Positions 22,700 to 32,746 of a stretch of 64,000 bases of DNA are shown one piece after another. Below the pieces are notes generated by a model. That model saw only the letters and a program-made list of their open reading frames with translations. It was not told the origin of the DNA and searched no databases. The stretch's first letter is position 1; every line of letters starts with the position of its first letter. Made by a program: the position numbers and the translations under genes. This stretch comes from Closterium sp. Naga37s-1 (lineage: Eukaryota; Streptophyta; Zygnematophyceae; Desmidiales; Closteriaceae): assembly GCA_947471745.1 (NCBI GenBank), contig CANJKZ010000774.1, forward strand, positions 496,001 to 560,000, read 5' to 3'.

Positions 22700-23565
22700 A
22701 TGGCTTCGCTTAGGGTTCTAGCGTTCGATCAGGAGGGCAGACCGGTTGCATTGGACACGTGGCACGACGATCTGCAACTGTACCTATTGAGCGATAGTAA
22801 GGACAGTGTCTCACTGTTTGACCACGTGTCCGGTGTCGCTCCAGCCCCTCCCGCCACAGCTGACGGTTCGACTCGTTCCCAGTGGCTGTCTCGTGATGCT
22901 ACTGTCCGTTTAGCCATTCGCAACCACCTGCCCGTGACCGAATGTGCTCACTTTGGAGAGCACAGGACAGCACAGGCCCTGTACGACGCTGTCGTTGCTC
23001 GCTACTCCTCCCCTGCCACTGCTGCTCTTGGCAGGCTGCTACTGCCCTACCTGTTCCCTGAGCTGTCGGCTTTTGCCACAGTAGCGGACCTGGTTACCAA
23101 CCTGCGCTCTAGCGACGCTCGCTACCGCGCTGCCCTCCCAGCCGAGTTCCTTGCAGGGAACCCGCCCCCGATGTACATCACTCTCTACTTCGTAGTTACT
23201 CGCCTCCCTGACTCCCTTCGCTCTGTCAGGGACCACTTTCTCACACTAGACCCCACCTCCCTCACTGTTGACCTCCTTGAGCAGTATCTCCTCGCAGCTG
23301 AAACTAGTGCAGTTGCTGTAGGTGCTGCTCGTGGCACTCCGCGCTCGCCCTTCTTTGAGGGGTGCTCCCCCTCCCCCCTTTCCCCCTCCTTTGCCTCTGC
23401 TGCTGCTGCAGACGTCTCTGTTACTGAGAACGTCGGTGCTGCTTCGACTAGTGCGAAGCGCCGCAACAGCAACGGCAAGGGTGGCCGGGTTGGTGGAGGA
23501 GGCAGCGGTGGTGGTGGAGGTGGCAGTGGGAGCGGTGGTGGGGGCAGCGGTAGAGGTGGTGGGTG
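22700..23565 (+). pseudogene. gag 5' part of element C
   Basis: Reads MASLRVLAFDQEGRPVALDTW and on through the capsid-like region (LLLPYLFPELSAFATVADL, PPPMYITLYFVVTRLPDSL) into a Gly-rich stretch. About 80% similar to gag of A and D. The open frame continues past 23.565 kb only because the GC-rich leader of element I happens to stay open. Incomplete element. Confidence 0.85.
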
Positions 23566-24235
23566 CAGGGCAGGGCCGGGTGCAGGGCAGGGCCGTGACA
23601 GCTGGGGCCGTGACCGCAGGGGCCGCGATAGCAGGGGCCGCGATAGCAGGGGCCGCGACAGCAGGGGCCGCGATAGCAGGGGCCGCGACAGCAGGGGCCT
23701 CGACGGCTGGGGCTGCGACAGTAGCAGGGGCCGCGGCGGCAGCAGAGGCCACGACGGCAGCAGGGGCCACGTCAGCAGTAGGGGCCGCGACGGCAGCAGG
23801 GGCCTCAGCGGCAGCAGGGGCCGCAGTAGCAGCAGGGGCCGCAGCGGCAGTAGGGGCCACGACGGCAGTAGGGGCCATGACGGCAGCAGGGGCCGCGACA
23901 GGCGGCGACGGCAGGGCCGCGACAGGCGGCGACGGCTGGGCCGCGACAGCAGGGGCTGCGACGGGCGGGGGCCGCGACAGCAGCAGGGGCCGCTTCGACA
24001 GTAGGGGCCGCGACGGCAGTTGGGGTCGCGACGGCAGTAGGGGCCGCGACGGCAGTTGGGGTCGCGACGGCAGTAGGGGCCGCGACGGGCGGTAGGGGCC
24101 GCGACGGCAGGTAGGGCCGTGACGGCAGGAGGGGCCGCGATGGCAGTAGGGCCCGCGACGGCAGCAGGGGCCGCGACGGGCCAGCTAAGGCAGGGCCGCA
24201 ACGGGCCGTACTAGGGCAGGGCGCGAGGCGCGCTT
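23566..24235 (-). repeat. Leader minisatellite of I
   Basis: Tandem units of about 15 bp, plus-strand form ggggccgcgacagca, with variants ggggccgcgacggca. Similar in style to the leader of B read on the other strand. Any long frame across it is composition, not a gene. Confidence 0.85.
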
Positions 24236-24313
24236 CGGGCAGGGCAGGAAAAAAAAATCGTGGTGGGCCCTAAAAAAAAAACGTTCCCACTAGGGAACCT
24301 GCTCAGAATACCA

Positions 24314-24444
24314 TGTTAGAATGTAGAACGAATGAATGGCTGAACTAGAAAGCAGGTGGGTACAAGTAGGAAACCTAAAAGTGTTGTACCCTATAAGAAC
24401 TACCCCACTACAGCCTAAATAGACTATAGCATATAAGTTTGACA
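24314..24444 (-). repeat. LTR of element I (5' LTR, minus strand)
   Basis: 131 bp; in minus orientation TGTCAAACTT...TTCTAACA followed by TGGTATTCTGAGC. GGGTACAA/TTGTACCC hairpin present. Nearest in the window to the H 3' LTR. Confidence 0.88.
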
Positions 24445-25195
24445 CACAGTGCAGACAGGTGCAACGCAGGAACGCCGACCGCCGAGTACTCGTGAGCAGG
24501 TAAGTAACCATACGGTCGTGACTCAGGGTCAGTTCGACAGCAGCAGAAACATCCATGATCATGAACTCGATAGCTTGCGGGTTCAGTGCCTTCTCGCGAG
24601 CGAAGGTTGAGTCCTCGGTCTGTTGCCAATGAAGCATAATGAGTTGAGCCTGATTCGTGAGAGGCTGATAAATGACTTCTTTCTTCCGCACCCATTCCGC
24701 ATCAGATTCCTTGACAAATGAAACTTGCAGGCGACAGAAGCGCGTCTTGGCAATATAAGCCATATGAAGCTGTTGAAACTTGGTCGTTGTCGCAGCGTCA
24801 GCTGATAACTCTGTGTACCATCCGTGTTTTATCAGTGCCATGATAGCATCAATCACACAGGAAATTTCCTTATGCAACATGAAAGGAATCAACAAGATGG
24901 CGACCAAGCGCAAACCAGAGTCAGCTTCCTTAACCAGATCAATGACCATCTCATCATCAGAGGCATCGTCGATGAAGCCGTCATCAACGGTGAGTCCCAC
25001 CGAGTGAATAGTGGCCTTGTCAGCAACAGAAAGCCCAGATCCGCCAGCAGCTGACGAAGCAGCCTTGTCCTTGTCATTGGTTGCAGGAGCATGAAGGCCG
25101 GTGGAGCTAACAACATCCGTGGTAGCAGGCGGGTCAAGCGCAGGACGAGAGCGTTGACCCTTAGGCAGAGCCGGGACATCAGCCGGATGAGACAT
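24445..25195 (-). pseudogene. Open frame cut by element I, possibly LINE ORF1
   Basis: Starts at 25195 (MSHPADVPALPKGQRSRP) and stays open for about 250 codons until the I LTR. The N-terminal 90 residues are low-complexity. The middle (EISCVIDAIMALIKHGW, AYIAKTRFCRLQVSF) looks globular, mixed alpha/beta. I do not recognise a domain with certainty. Its strand and position fit the 5' end of the LINE whose 3' end lies at 20356-21031, with elements C and I in between; the size and globular centre also fit a LINE ORF1. A host gene truncated by the insertion is the alternative. Confidence 0.4.
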
Positions 25196-25239
25196 TGTGC
25201 GATTATGAAGATGAACAGGCAGCAGGAGAGTGTGCCGAG

Positions 25240-25382
25240 TGTCAGAATGTGATGTTTGTGTAGCCTGCAGTGGGGTACTCTATAGCGAGTACAGCCCGAA
25301 TTAGGGTTTGCTATATAACTGAACTGCATGCTAGTGAAAACCCCCTTTTTCCTGTTTCTTGATTCTGCCTAGCATTACAACA
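25240..25382 (+). repeat. 5' LTR of J
   Basis: 143 bp, TGTCAGAATG...CATTACAACA, then TGCTATTAGAGCAGG. Shares the AGTGGGGTACTCTATAG...TTAGGGTTTG core with the M LTR, but lacks the strong GGGTACAA/TTGTACCC hairpin. Confidence 0.85.
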
Positions 25383-25589
25383 TGCTATTAGAGCAGGTCG
25401 ACCCTCCTGGGTCGATCCTGTGGGTGGGTCCCACCCGATGCTTCCGCTGCTCTACTGCTTGTAGCGCGCCCCGGGCGCATGCTTTTTCCTGCCTGCCGCG
25501 CGCTCCGGGCGCGCAACGATTTTTCTTCCCGCCGCGCGCCTGCCCCGTCGAACCGTCGCGTCGCCCCCCGTCGCCCGACGCGGCTCGCG

Positions 25590-26226
25590 CGACCTGCGCC
25601 AGGCCCGCGCGCGGCCGGTACGGGCTGCGCCAGGCCCGCGCGCGGCCCGTACGGCCTGCGCCAGCCCAGCGCGCGGCCCGTACGGGCTGCGCCAGGCCCG
25701 CGCGCGGTTCGTACGGGCTGCACCAGGCCCGTGAGCGGCCCGTACTGTCTCCCCCCTTGCCGCATGCCGTCCCTCGAGCTCCTGACTGCGCCCCACCCCC
25801 GCTGCTGCTGCGTTCCTGTGTTAGGGTTTGGGGGTGGAGAGTATGGGGGTGCCGTGTGTGTGAGCCGTCCCCTTCTCCTCCTCCTCCTCCGTCTCCCACT
25901 GCTGCAGCTGCCGCTGAGGGGGGTGGATGTGTTGGAGCCGTCGGAGTCGTTCGAGGGGGGTGGCGTGTGAGCAGTGCTAGAGGTGCAGCAGGGAGTGTGT
26001 GAACGGGGTGTGGGACAGTTGGGGGAGGTTGACCGGAGGTAGCCGACTTGTCGTCCGCAGCGCCTGAAGTCCAGAGAGCCACGACCCCCTGTAGCCTGAG
26101 TAGTCCGGGGCTCTGCGCCCGGTAGCCACAGTGTGAGCACTCCTGGTAGTCCAGAGAGCCACGACCCCCTGTGGCCTGAGTAGTCCGGGGCTCTGCGCCC
26201 GGTAGCCACAGTGTGTGCACTCCTGG
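25590..26226 (+). repeat. Internal tandem repeats of J
   Basis: About 25595-25745 repeats gtacgggctgcgccaggcccgcgcgcggcc-type units of about 36 bp. 26068-26225 is two copies of an 80-bp unit (agtccagagagcc ... cactcctgg). Minus-strand frames over this stretch are repeat artefacts. Confidence 0.8.
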
Positions 26227-26460
26227 GAGATCAGTGAGTCAGCTGCGCCTGTCGCCGTGTAGTCCGGGTTTAGCCTGGTAGCGACAGTGCTGCGCACTCC
26301 TGCTGCCTGTGTGCAGCTTCAGCCGTCGCCTCCCATCTTCTCGCCCTCACAGTTTCTCCTCCTCCTCACTTGCCCTCTGTGACTGCCTCTAGCATGCAGT
26401 TTTTTCCTGCCTCCTCACTTGCCCTCACAGTCTCCCAGGACTGCCTCTAGCATACACAGT

Positions 26461-27316
26461 CCTCTAGTAAGGCGGAGAGAGCGGAGAGCATTTTCATTAG
26501 CTGTTTGGTTGGTGAAAATTTTGCTGCTTCACCAAACCTGGAACATCAATCACAAGTCTTCGTTTTACACCATGCCGTATCTGTCAGCACCGCACCCAAC
26601 ACCAAGACCAATGAGTCACGCTGAACCTCATAAGCAGCCCTACCAGTTTCACATCACGTCGCGTTTCTGCCAATTGACGTTGCTGACTTGACATGCATGA
26701 CGTGTCGTTTCGTCTTTTTCAGATTCATTTTGCACCTTTTTCGACGAATCGCGAGGTGTCGCGTCGCAGCGCATGACGCACGCTGTCATGTGGTCAGGAG
26801 GGATGACATCCCCGCGCGGACGCGCCGCGACTCAGAACACCATGCAGGACGGAGCGCGCAGAAGAGCGGAGTGCGCGAGGCAAGGCAGCGCCATCAGGCA
26901 GGGCGAAGGGACGCCCTCCGGATCGCACGCGCAAACGATTCCGCTCGAGAAAGGACCGCCTGAGCGCGAAGATGTGATCATGCACGACCGTCTAGCATGA
27001 TCTGACACGGCCTTCAAGCTCTGACAGTTTGGTGCTTCAAATCTCATGATAGCACCACTCGTTCCTGCAGCTCAACTCTCCGTCTCACGATCGAATCACC
27101 TGATCTTTAATCGCCGAGAGGGGTCCCATCGGCGCGCGAGCAGCTAACGAATTTGTTGGCGAAGCGTCAAGGCGATCGAACACTTAGGCGAGGCGATCGA
27201 AACCCTGCGCGCTCTCTGCGGGCCGTTGCTCGCGCGCGGCGAAAGGTTGCAGAGCGGAGCAGACGGGAGAGACTGGCCGATGAGGTACCTCAGTTTTGAT
27301 TACCGTTGCGTAGGCT
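26461..27316. other. Host-like flank upstream of the 27-31 kb gene
   Basis: Lower GC on the left, rising to the right. No LTR, domain or clear repeat is seen. It probably holds the promoter and 5' UTR of the gene that follows, possibly an upstream exon (short open frames at 26688-27000 and 27226-27501), but no element can be pinned down. Confidence 0.4.
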
Positions 27317-30300
27317 GTGGCAGAATCTCTAATCCGTGGCCTGACACGTCACTATGTGCCCGACACTTCACCGCTCTTCCTCTATGTCGGTTACCTTTTT
27401 ATTCTCCCACACGCGGCGTTTCTCCCGCTCATGCCCTTTCTTCCCCACTACCCGATCGCCCTCAGAGGAACCCCTCCTTCCGCATGGCTGGCGCTTGTTG
27501 AGTCGACTCAAGCACACGTCAAGCACCTTCGCTTTCTCGCTCATGCCCTTTCTCCCGCACTATCCGATCATCCCCGCAGGACTGCTCTCTCCGCGTGGCT
27601 CAGCAGCAGCACAGCACCGCCGGACGGCCAAGCAAGCCAGTCCAGTCGCCTCCACTCAGCTTATAACGAGGATGGCTCGCCCGCCGTGTCAGTGTCGTGG
27701 GAGGAGTGGCAGCGCGCGTACGAACAGGCGAGAGGCGCGGAGAGCAGACAGCAGCACGGGCATGCAAAGGGCGTGGGGGTTGGAAGCAGCAGAGGCGAGC
27801 AGAGCAAAGGCAGGGTCAGTGGTAATGGGAGAGGGGAGGGCTGGCAGCGTGCGCACGAACACGAGCAGGAGCATGTGAAAGGTGTGCAAGGCGGACAGCA
27901 GGAGATGCGTGGGCAGGGCACAGAGAAGTGCAGCGGGGGAAGGGACGGGTGGTGGTGGGTGCAGGGGGTAGCAGCACGGCATGGGGAGGGTGGAGGAAGT
28001 GATGGGGAGGCACAGACGGGAGCTGTTGTGCAGGCAGGGAGGAAAGGGCGAGGTGTGGGTGATATGCAGATGCAGATGCAGGGGCAGGGGCCGGGGCAGG
28101 GGGAGGGGCATGGGGTGGTTGTGTGTGAGGGCGGGTGGGAATGGCTTCATCGCCCCTCTGCTCCACCCGTGTGGGAGATGACTGGTGCTGAGGCGGGTGC
28201 TGAGGCGGGTGCTGTGGCGCAGCCTGAGGCTCGCAGTGCAGGCAGTGGCTACCACGAAGCACGGGCAGGGGTGGGTGTTGAAGGTGGTGCAGAGCGGTGG
28301 AGAACTGGCTTGGGTACAGGAGGGGGTGTAGTTGGGGCTGAGAGGAGGAGAGGGGAAGGAGATGGAGATGTTGCAGTGACTAGAGAGGGTGGAGGTGTGG
28401 GGGATGGTGGAGATGGGAGGAGGGGAGGAGGGAGGGGCGTGGTGGGGGCGGTGAGGGAGTGTGTGTCGTTGGACTGGGTGCCTGAGAGGCTTCTGGTGAA
28501 ATTCCAGCAGAGCTTGGGGCTGTATCGACTCGGATTCAACTTCCAGGTGATTTAACGATTTCCTCTGTGCATGCGTACATGCATGATTGTGAGTGGTGCA
28601 TGATTGTGAGTGGTGCATGATTGTGAGTGGTGCATGATTGTGAGTGGTGCATGATTGTGAGTGGTGCATGATTGTGAGTGGTTCATGATTCCTCACAGAG
28701 TTGTTTGCTTCACATGCGTGTGTGCTCCTGTTGCTGCATGTCTATCACCTGTACCAGCCCTTTCACTGTAAAGTAAAGCACTTTCGACATTATGATATGG
28801 TGTGTGACATTATGCAATGTGACATAATGCTACATGTCACACGATTATTTTCCCTCCCTTAGTTCCTGTTCCACATGCATTCCGTTGCCAGCGTCTCCCT
28901 TCCCGCTTTTCACTTCCTTCCCACACCCTCCCCCCACTCACTCCTGCTCTTATGCCCAACTTCCCTCTTACTCCTTCTCTCTCCCATGTCTCTGAACCCC
29001 CATCAGTTCCGCCATTCCCACCACGACCTTCCAGCCATCCCCTCTGCCATCGCACCACCTGTCTCTCCATCCTCCCCCTCAGTGCCTCTCCACACTCTCA
29101 CCAGCGCCAGAAGCCTGAGGCAGAGCCGCCCCCTCATATCCGTCGGCCCCTATCAGGTAGGTCAATGGCACCGTCTGTCTTGTCTATGTCTTGTCTTGGT
29201 ATCGCCTGACTGTACAGTGCTCAGTCAGCACTCAGTGTGGTGCAGTCAGCACTCAGTGTGGTGCAGTCAGCACTCACCCTGATGCATTGTGACTGTGACA
29301 TCCTGGTGAGTTCAATTTCTCCTCTACTGGAGGTGACGCTTTTTACTTGGTACCTTGTTCGAGCATGCTTGAGACCACAGTTTCAATTCTCCCTTCTCTA
29401 CTCGCATAGATTTTCATTCATCCACCATCTCACGCAGGCCTCCCCCTCGGACGTCAAGGTCATCATCAAGCCATCCCCCCCCTCCCCTCCTCTAAAGCTG
29501 CATGCCTTTTCTGCCTTGCATGGATGTTCATTCCCATCGTACACAAGCCTACTCCGCAGACATCAAGGTTGTCTTCAAGCTATCCCCCCTGACCCTCCTC
29601 CCAAGGCCTCCTCAAAGCGTTTGTGCTCATGCTACCCATGCATTTCCCTACACCTGCATACGTGTTCCCTCTCGTATGGATGTCCATTCATCTGCCATCG
29701 CACACAGGCCTACCCCGCAGACATCAAGGTCGTCATCAAGCCATCCCCTACCTCCAAAGCCGCCTCAAAGCACCCGGCACCCACCACAGCCAGCCCGGCT
29801 GCCAGGCTCGCGAGCATGGTGACCCGTGTTGCCCGGGCGGCGGTGGGAGGGGGCAAGGTGCAGGTGATGCCTGTGGCGGGTACGGTGCAGGTGGCATCTG
29901 GACGGGTGGGCCTGCTGGGACTGGCTGACGCTCGGGTGAGGACTGTGGGTGGATGAGTGTATGCTGCTGATTGAATATGCTGGTTAGGATGCTTGTGTGT
30001 GAGAGGATTGATTGGAAACGTGCTGGTGTATAAACCTAAGGGGTTTGCTGTATGCGCTGGGTCATGTGCCAACACAGGTTGAATGCTTGTCATCTCAGCT
30101 TGGGTAGATATTTTCATGTATGCTTTATATTTTGACCTCCCTTCTTCCTCTTGCCCATTCCTCCCATCCACCTCCCACCCACTTCCCCCATGCCCTCTTT
30201 CCCAGCTGCACCTCTCCCACCACTGGCCGTCCTCCACCTCGCACCTCCGCCTGCTCCTGCACAGCCCCTTCTCCGCCGCCCACACTTGTGCATGCCGGTG

Positions 30301-30989
30301 GAGCAGCACCCGGCTCACACGGCCACACAGAAATGGCAGCAGCATTCGTGACAGGGAGGTGCAAACTGGTGCTAGCAGAGGTGCGGGTTCAGCTGGTGGG
30401 GGCGACATGAGGGCCAGTCATGTGAATACAAGCAATGGATTGGCTGTTGATGGGGGAGGGAATGGCAGGGGTGGTGTGTGTGAGAGTACAGACTCCAGTC
30501 CGGGGGAAGTTGGTCTGTGGAGTGCAGGGAGGGGAGAGGTGGAGCAGCAGGGGGGTGGGGCAGCAGGGAGCGGCGGTGGTGGTGTGGTGCAGGTGGCGAG
30601 GGCCAAGGCGTGTGTGCCCATGTGGCATGGCATGGATGTGAGACTCACCAGCTCCATGCGCTACTCCATGCCATGGTGCATCGGGTGAGTGGCATAAACT
30701 TGTAGTGATTTGGGTGAGTGACAGTGACTTGCATCGCATCCGGAAGTGTTGCATGGGTGTTTTCCACCATGGTGCATTTGGTGATGCAATGGTTGAGCAC
30801 CATGAAGCATTCCCTGAGTGTAATAATTGGAGAAGGGGTCTAACAGTCTGGTTTCCTTACATGTGCTTTGCATCTGCCATTGCGTGCAGGTCCTTTTCTC
30901 ATTGGTTTGCTGATTCTTCTCTTGCTGCGTCACTGGGCTCCTTCCACATTGCGGTCGACAAGATTGAAGCCATTTTCTCTCTTTTTTGA
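27317..30989 (+). CDS. Unrecognised multi-exon host gene
   Basis: Proposed exons: 27317-28546, 28863-29156, 29438-29935 (or only 29708-29935), 30206-30684, 30890-30989. Introns start GTGATT, GTAGGT, GTGAGG, GTGAGT and end in AG (CTTAG, CGCAG or ACACAG, CCCAG, TGCAG). All joins keep frame (0,0,0,2), giving about 775-870 aa and a stop at 30987-30989. Exon 1 carries SVSWEEWQRAYEQ, long Gly/Glu-rich spacers and an ordered end (SLDWVPERLLVKFQQSLGLY). Exon 3 carries ADIKVVIKPSP and a Val/Ala-rich helix. Exons 4-5 carry ACVPMWHGMDVRL and GSFHIAVDKIEAIFSLF. I recognise no family. The phase agreement is the main evidence for a real gene. The start is uncertain. Confidence 0.55.
28579..28682. repeat. 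17-bp tandem repeat in intron 1
   Basis: Six near-perfect copies of tgcatgattgtgagtgg, just after the proposed first intron donor (28547). Confidence 0.9.
29219..29277. repeat. 21-bp tandem repeat in intron 2
   Basis: Three copies of a cagtcagcactcagtgtggtg-type unit, the last one cut short. Confidence 0.85.
29430..29750 (+). repeat. Triplicated exon-edge segment
   Basis: Three diverged copies (starting about 29431, 29541 and 29701) of an intron-end/exon-start segment, coding ASPSDVKVIIKPSP, AYSADIKVVFKLSP and AYPADIKVVIKPSP. The first and third have a clean CAG acceptor. Intervening DNA also repeats (atggatgttcattc / atggatgtccattc). This looks like tandem duplication of an exon boundary. 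Confidence 0.75.
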
Positions 30990-31654
30990 AGTACTCAGTT
31001 TGGAAATAGAGAAGAGGTACAGATTTTCTGCTCGCATTCCAAATAGTTGTTTTGTACATTGCAATGACTCTATTCAGACAGTATGTTGTTGTATGGTTGT
31101 AAATATTGTTCTCAGTTTGAGCTTACTGCTCAATTGCTAGAGGCAAATCGAGGTGACCATGGATCAGGCCCTCAGATTGGTTGTGGGCTAGTCTGAAAAA
31201 TCAGAGTTGGTACACGACTTATATCTGAAAATCAGAGTTTTTCCTGCAGAAATACCACTGCACACTAGAAAAAATAGCAGTTTTCCTGGTTTTTCTCAAA
31301 AAAAGGCTGAATTTTCAGAGTTCACTTCGAAAAAAGGCTGAAATATCAGAGTTTTTTAGGCAAATCAGAGAAATTTCTGACTTCTGGGGGCCTGCCATGG
31401 ATCAACTTGTCAGATCTTCTTGTACCGCGGGAAAGCATAGCTCAGTCGAAGTGTACAGTGTTTTCCGACTTCCATCGTTTGCTGCAACTGTACCAGGTGA
31501 GCACACTGCGGGGGTCATCTCGACCAAAACACCTCAATTCAAGCAGCAGATTCACCACACAACCATCGTCGGACAAAATTGCGCAGGACACATGCTATCG
31601 TGACGATCGTCCAGCAGACACCTCACAGGAGTGAATGATGAGGACAGCAGACGC
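30990..31654 (+). other. Downstream flank with an A/T-run repeat patch and a short open frame
   Basis: 31190-31385 is AT-rich with repeated aatcagagtt and aaaaaaggctgaa motifs. 31407-31634 is a 75-codon frame (SDLLVPRESIAQSKC...) with a possible donor CAG-GTGAGC at about 31497. No family is recognised. Element G is inserted 20 bp after the frame ends, and the flank continues at 38709. Confidence 0.35.
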
Positions 31655-31762
31655 TGTCAGATGTTTTAGTCTTAGTGATGTGTGTCATATGGGGTACAAC
31701 AGTTAGGGTTAGGTTTATGTACCCCAACCGACCTTAGTGAAATCACCATTCCGTTCTTAACA
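31655..31762 (+). repeat. 5' LTR of G
   Basis: 108 bp, TGTCAGATGT...TTCTTAACA, then TGGTATCACC. Inverted repeat GGGGTACA/TGTACCCC around a TTAGGGTTAGG loop. Confidence 0.95.
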
Positions 31763-31799
31763 TGGTATCACCTAGGTTAGGATCCTGTGCGATCCCGTT

Positions 31800-32330
31800 C
31801 CTCTCGTTCACGTCCGTAGCGCCCGAGCCTGTTCCGTACCCTAGTGCCCGTTACGCCCGTACTGTCCCCTAGCGCCTATCGTGCTCGTCTCTCTCGTGCC
31901 CTAGTGCTCGCTGCGCGTGCCATCGCGTCGCCCCTGCTGTCCCGTCCCGTCGCGTTGCCCCTGCTGTCTCGTCGACCCTGCTGTCCCGTCGCCCCTGCTG
32001 TCCCGTCGCCCCTGCTGTCCCGTCGCGTCGCGTCCGTCCCGTCCCGTCGCATGCGCCGCGCCTGTCCGTCCCGCCGCGTCACGCCGTCCATCCCGTCCCG
32101 TCCCGCCGTGTCGCACTGTCCGTCCGCGTCGCGCTGCCCGTCCCGTCCCGCCGCGTCGTGCCTGCCCGTCTTGTCCGGTCGCGTCGCACTGCCCGTCCCG
32201 TCACGTCGCGCTACCCCTGCCCGTAGCGCCGCGCCCTTGAAGTCCCACCGTGTCGCGCCCTACCCTGCGTCCCGTAGCGCCCTAGGCCTCCAACTCTGCC
32301 AGTCACGCCCTACTAAGCCGCTCTAAGTGT
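31800..32330 (+). repeat. Leader minisatellite of G
   Basis: Short-period array of cccgtcgc, gtcgcgtc and ctgctgtcccgtcgcc units. The array is GC-rich and has no reliable frame of its own. Confidence 0.8.
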
Positions 32331-32614
32331 TTAGGGTTTCGGCAGCAGCACTTCCCACCTCTTTGCTTCCGCTATGGCGACCCCTAGGGTCCTGCGCTTT
32401 GATGACGAGGTTAGGATGCTCGAGTTCTCGGTCTGGCTCCTGCGTGCGCGCCGCCTTTTAGAAAGTCAGGTTCAGGCAGATGATTCTCTGTGGGCGCACG
32501 CTTCCAGCGACCTTCCTAAGCCCGACGACCCTGCACCCTTAGACGCTGACCCAAGCAGTGCAGACAGAGACCATTATGCCCGCCAGCGTGCTGACCTGAC
32601 CGCGTGGAAGTCGC

Positions 32615-32746
32615 TGTCAGAATGTCATAGTGCTTACATTTGTGTAGGCTATAGTGGGGTAGCCCATAAGGGGTACAACCCAATTAGGGTTAGTACTTGT
32701 ACCCAACTGTTTCATAGTTCATTCATTCTCGTTCGTGATTCTGACA
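32615..32746 (+). repeat. Solo LTR (A family) inside gag of G
   Basis: 132 bp, TGTCAGAATG...TTCTGACA, flanked by perfect GTCGC duplications (32610-32614, 32747-32751). Nearly the same as the A LTR (6174-6304). It marks a later A-family insertion reduced to one LTR by recombination between its two LTRs. Confidence 0.93.

Larger units (their letters stand above)
21032..23565 (+). mobile_element. Copia element C, 5' half, joined to element I
   Basis: 5' LTR 21032-21163, primer-binding site from 21164 (TGGAATCGGAGC), leader minisatellite, and gag from 22700 (MASLRVLAFDQEGRP) up to its Gly-rich stretch. At about 23.565 kb the sequence passes into the leader of minus-strand element I. No pol or 3' LTR. 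Incomplete; the gag part that remains looks open. Confidence 0.88.
23566..24444 (-). mobile_element. Copia element I, 5' end only (minus strand)
   Basis: LTR 24314-24444 with primer-binding site at about 24301-24313 (minus strand TGGTATTCTGAGC), then a leader running leftward: two T-runs (minus strand) near 24250-24290 and a GC-rich tandem array to about 23566. No coding part of I remains. It is fused head to head to gag of C. Confidence 0.8.
25240..26460 (+). mobile_element. Non-autonomous copia-type element J, 5' part
   Basis: 5' LTR 25240-25382, primer-binding site from 25383 (TGCTATTAGAGC), then about 1.1 kb with no gag or pol similarity. Shares with M (51404-53931) the motifs ctgctgcagctgccgctga (25900-25920) and agtccgg...gcgcccggtagcc, and the tail cttgccctctgtga (26368-26381). 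No 3' tail or 3' LTR is present; host-like DNA follows at about 26461. Incomplete. Confidence 0.75.

Noticed and set aside
23566-24004. Gly/Arg/Asp-rich protein end (GRDSRGRDSRG repeats)
   Set aside because: It is produced by reading from C gag into the reversed leader array of I; no family supports it.
24445-25195. Host gene carried inside a retrotransposon (transduction)
   Set aside because: The frame lies outside the I LTR (24314-24444) and before the J LTR (25240), so neither element contains it.
25595-25745. Possible structural RNA from the GC-rich J repeats
   Set aside because: Simple 36-bp tandem units explain the pairing; no conserved fold beyond the repeat.
31655-31762. Telomere-like TTAGGGTTAGG
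   Set aside because: It is a single occurrence inside an LTR loop and a recurrent TTAGGGTT motif of these LTRs, not a telomeric array.
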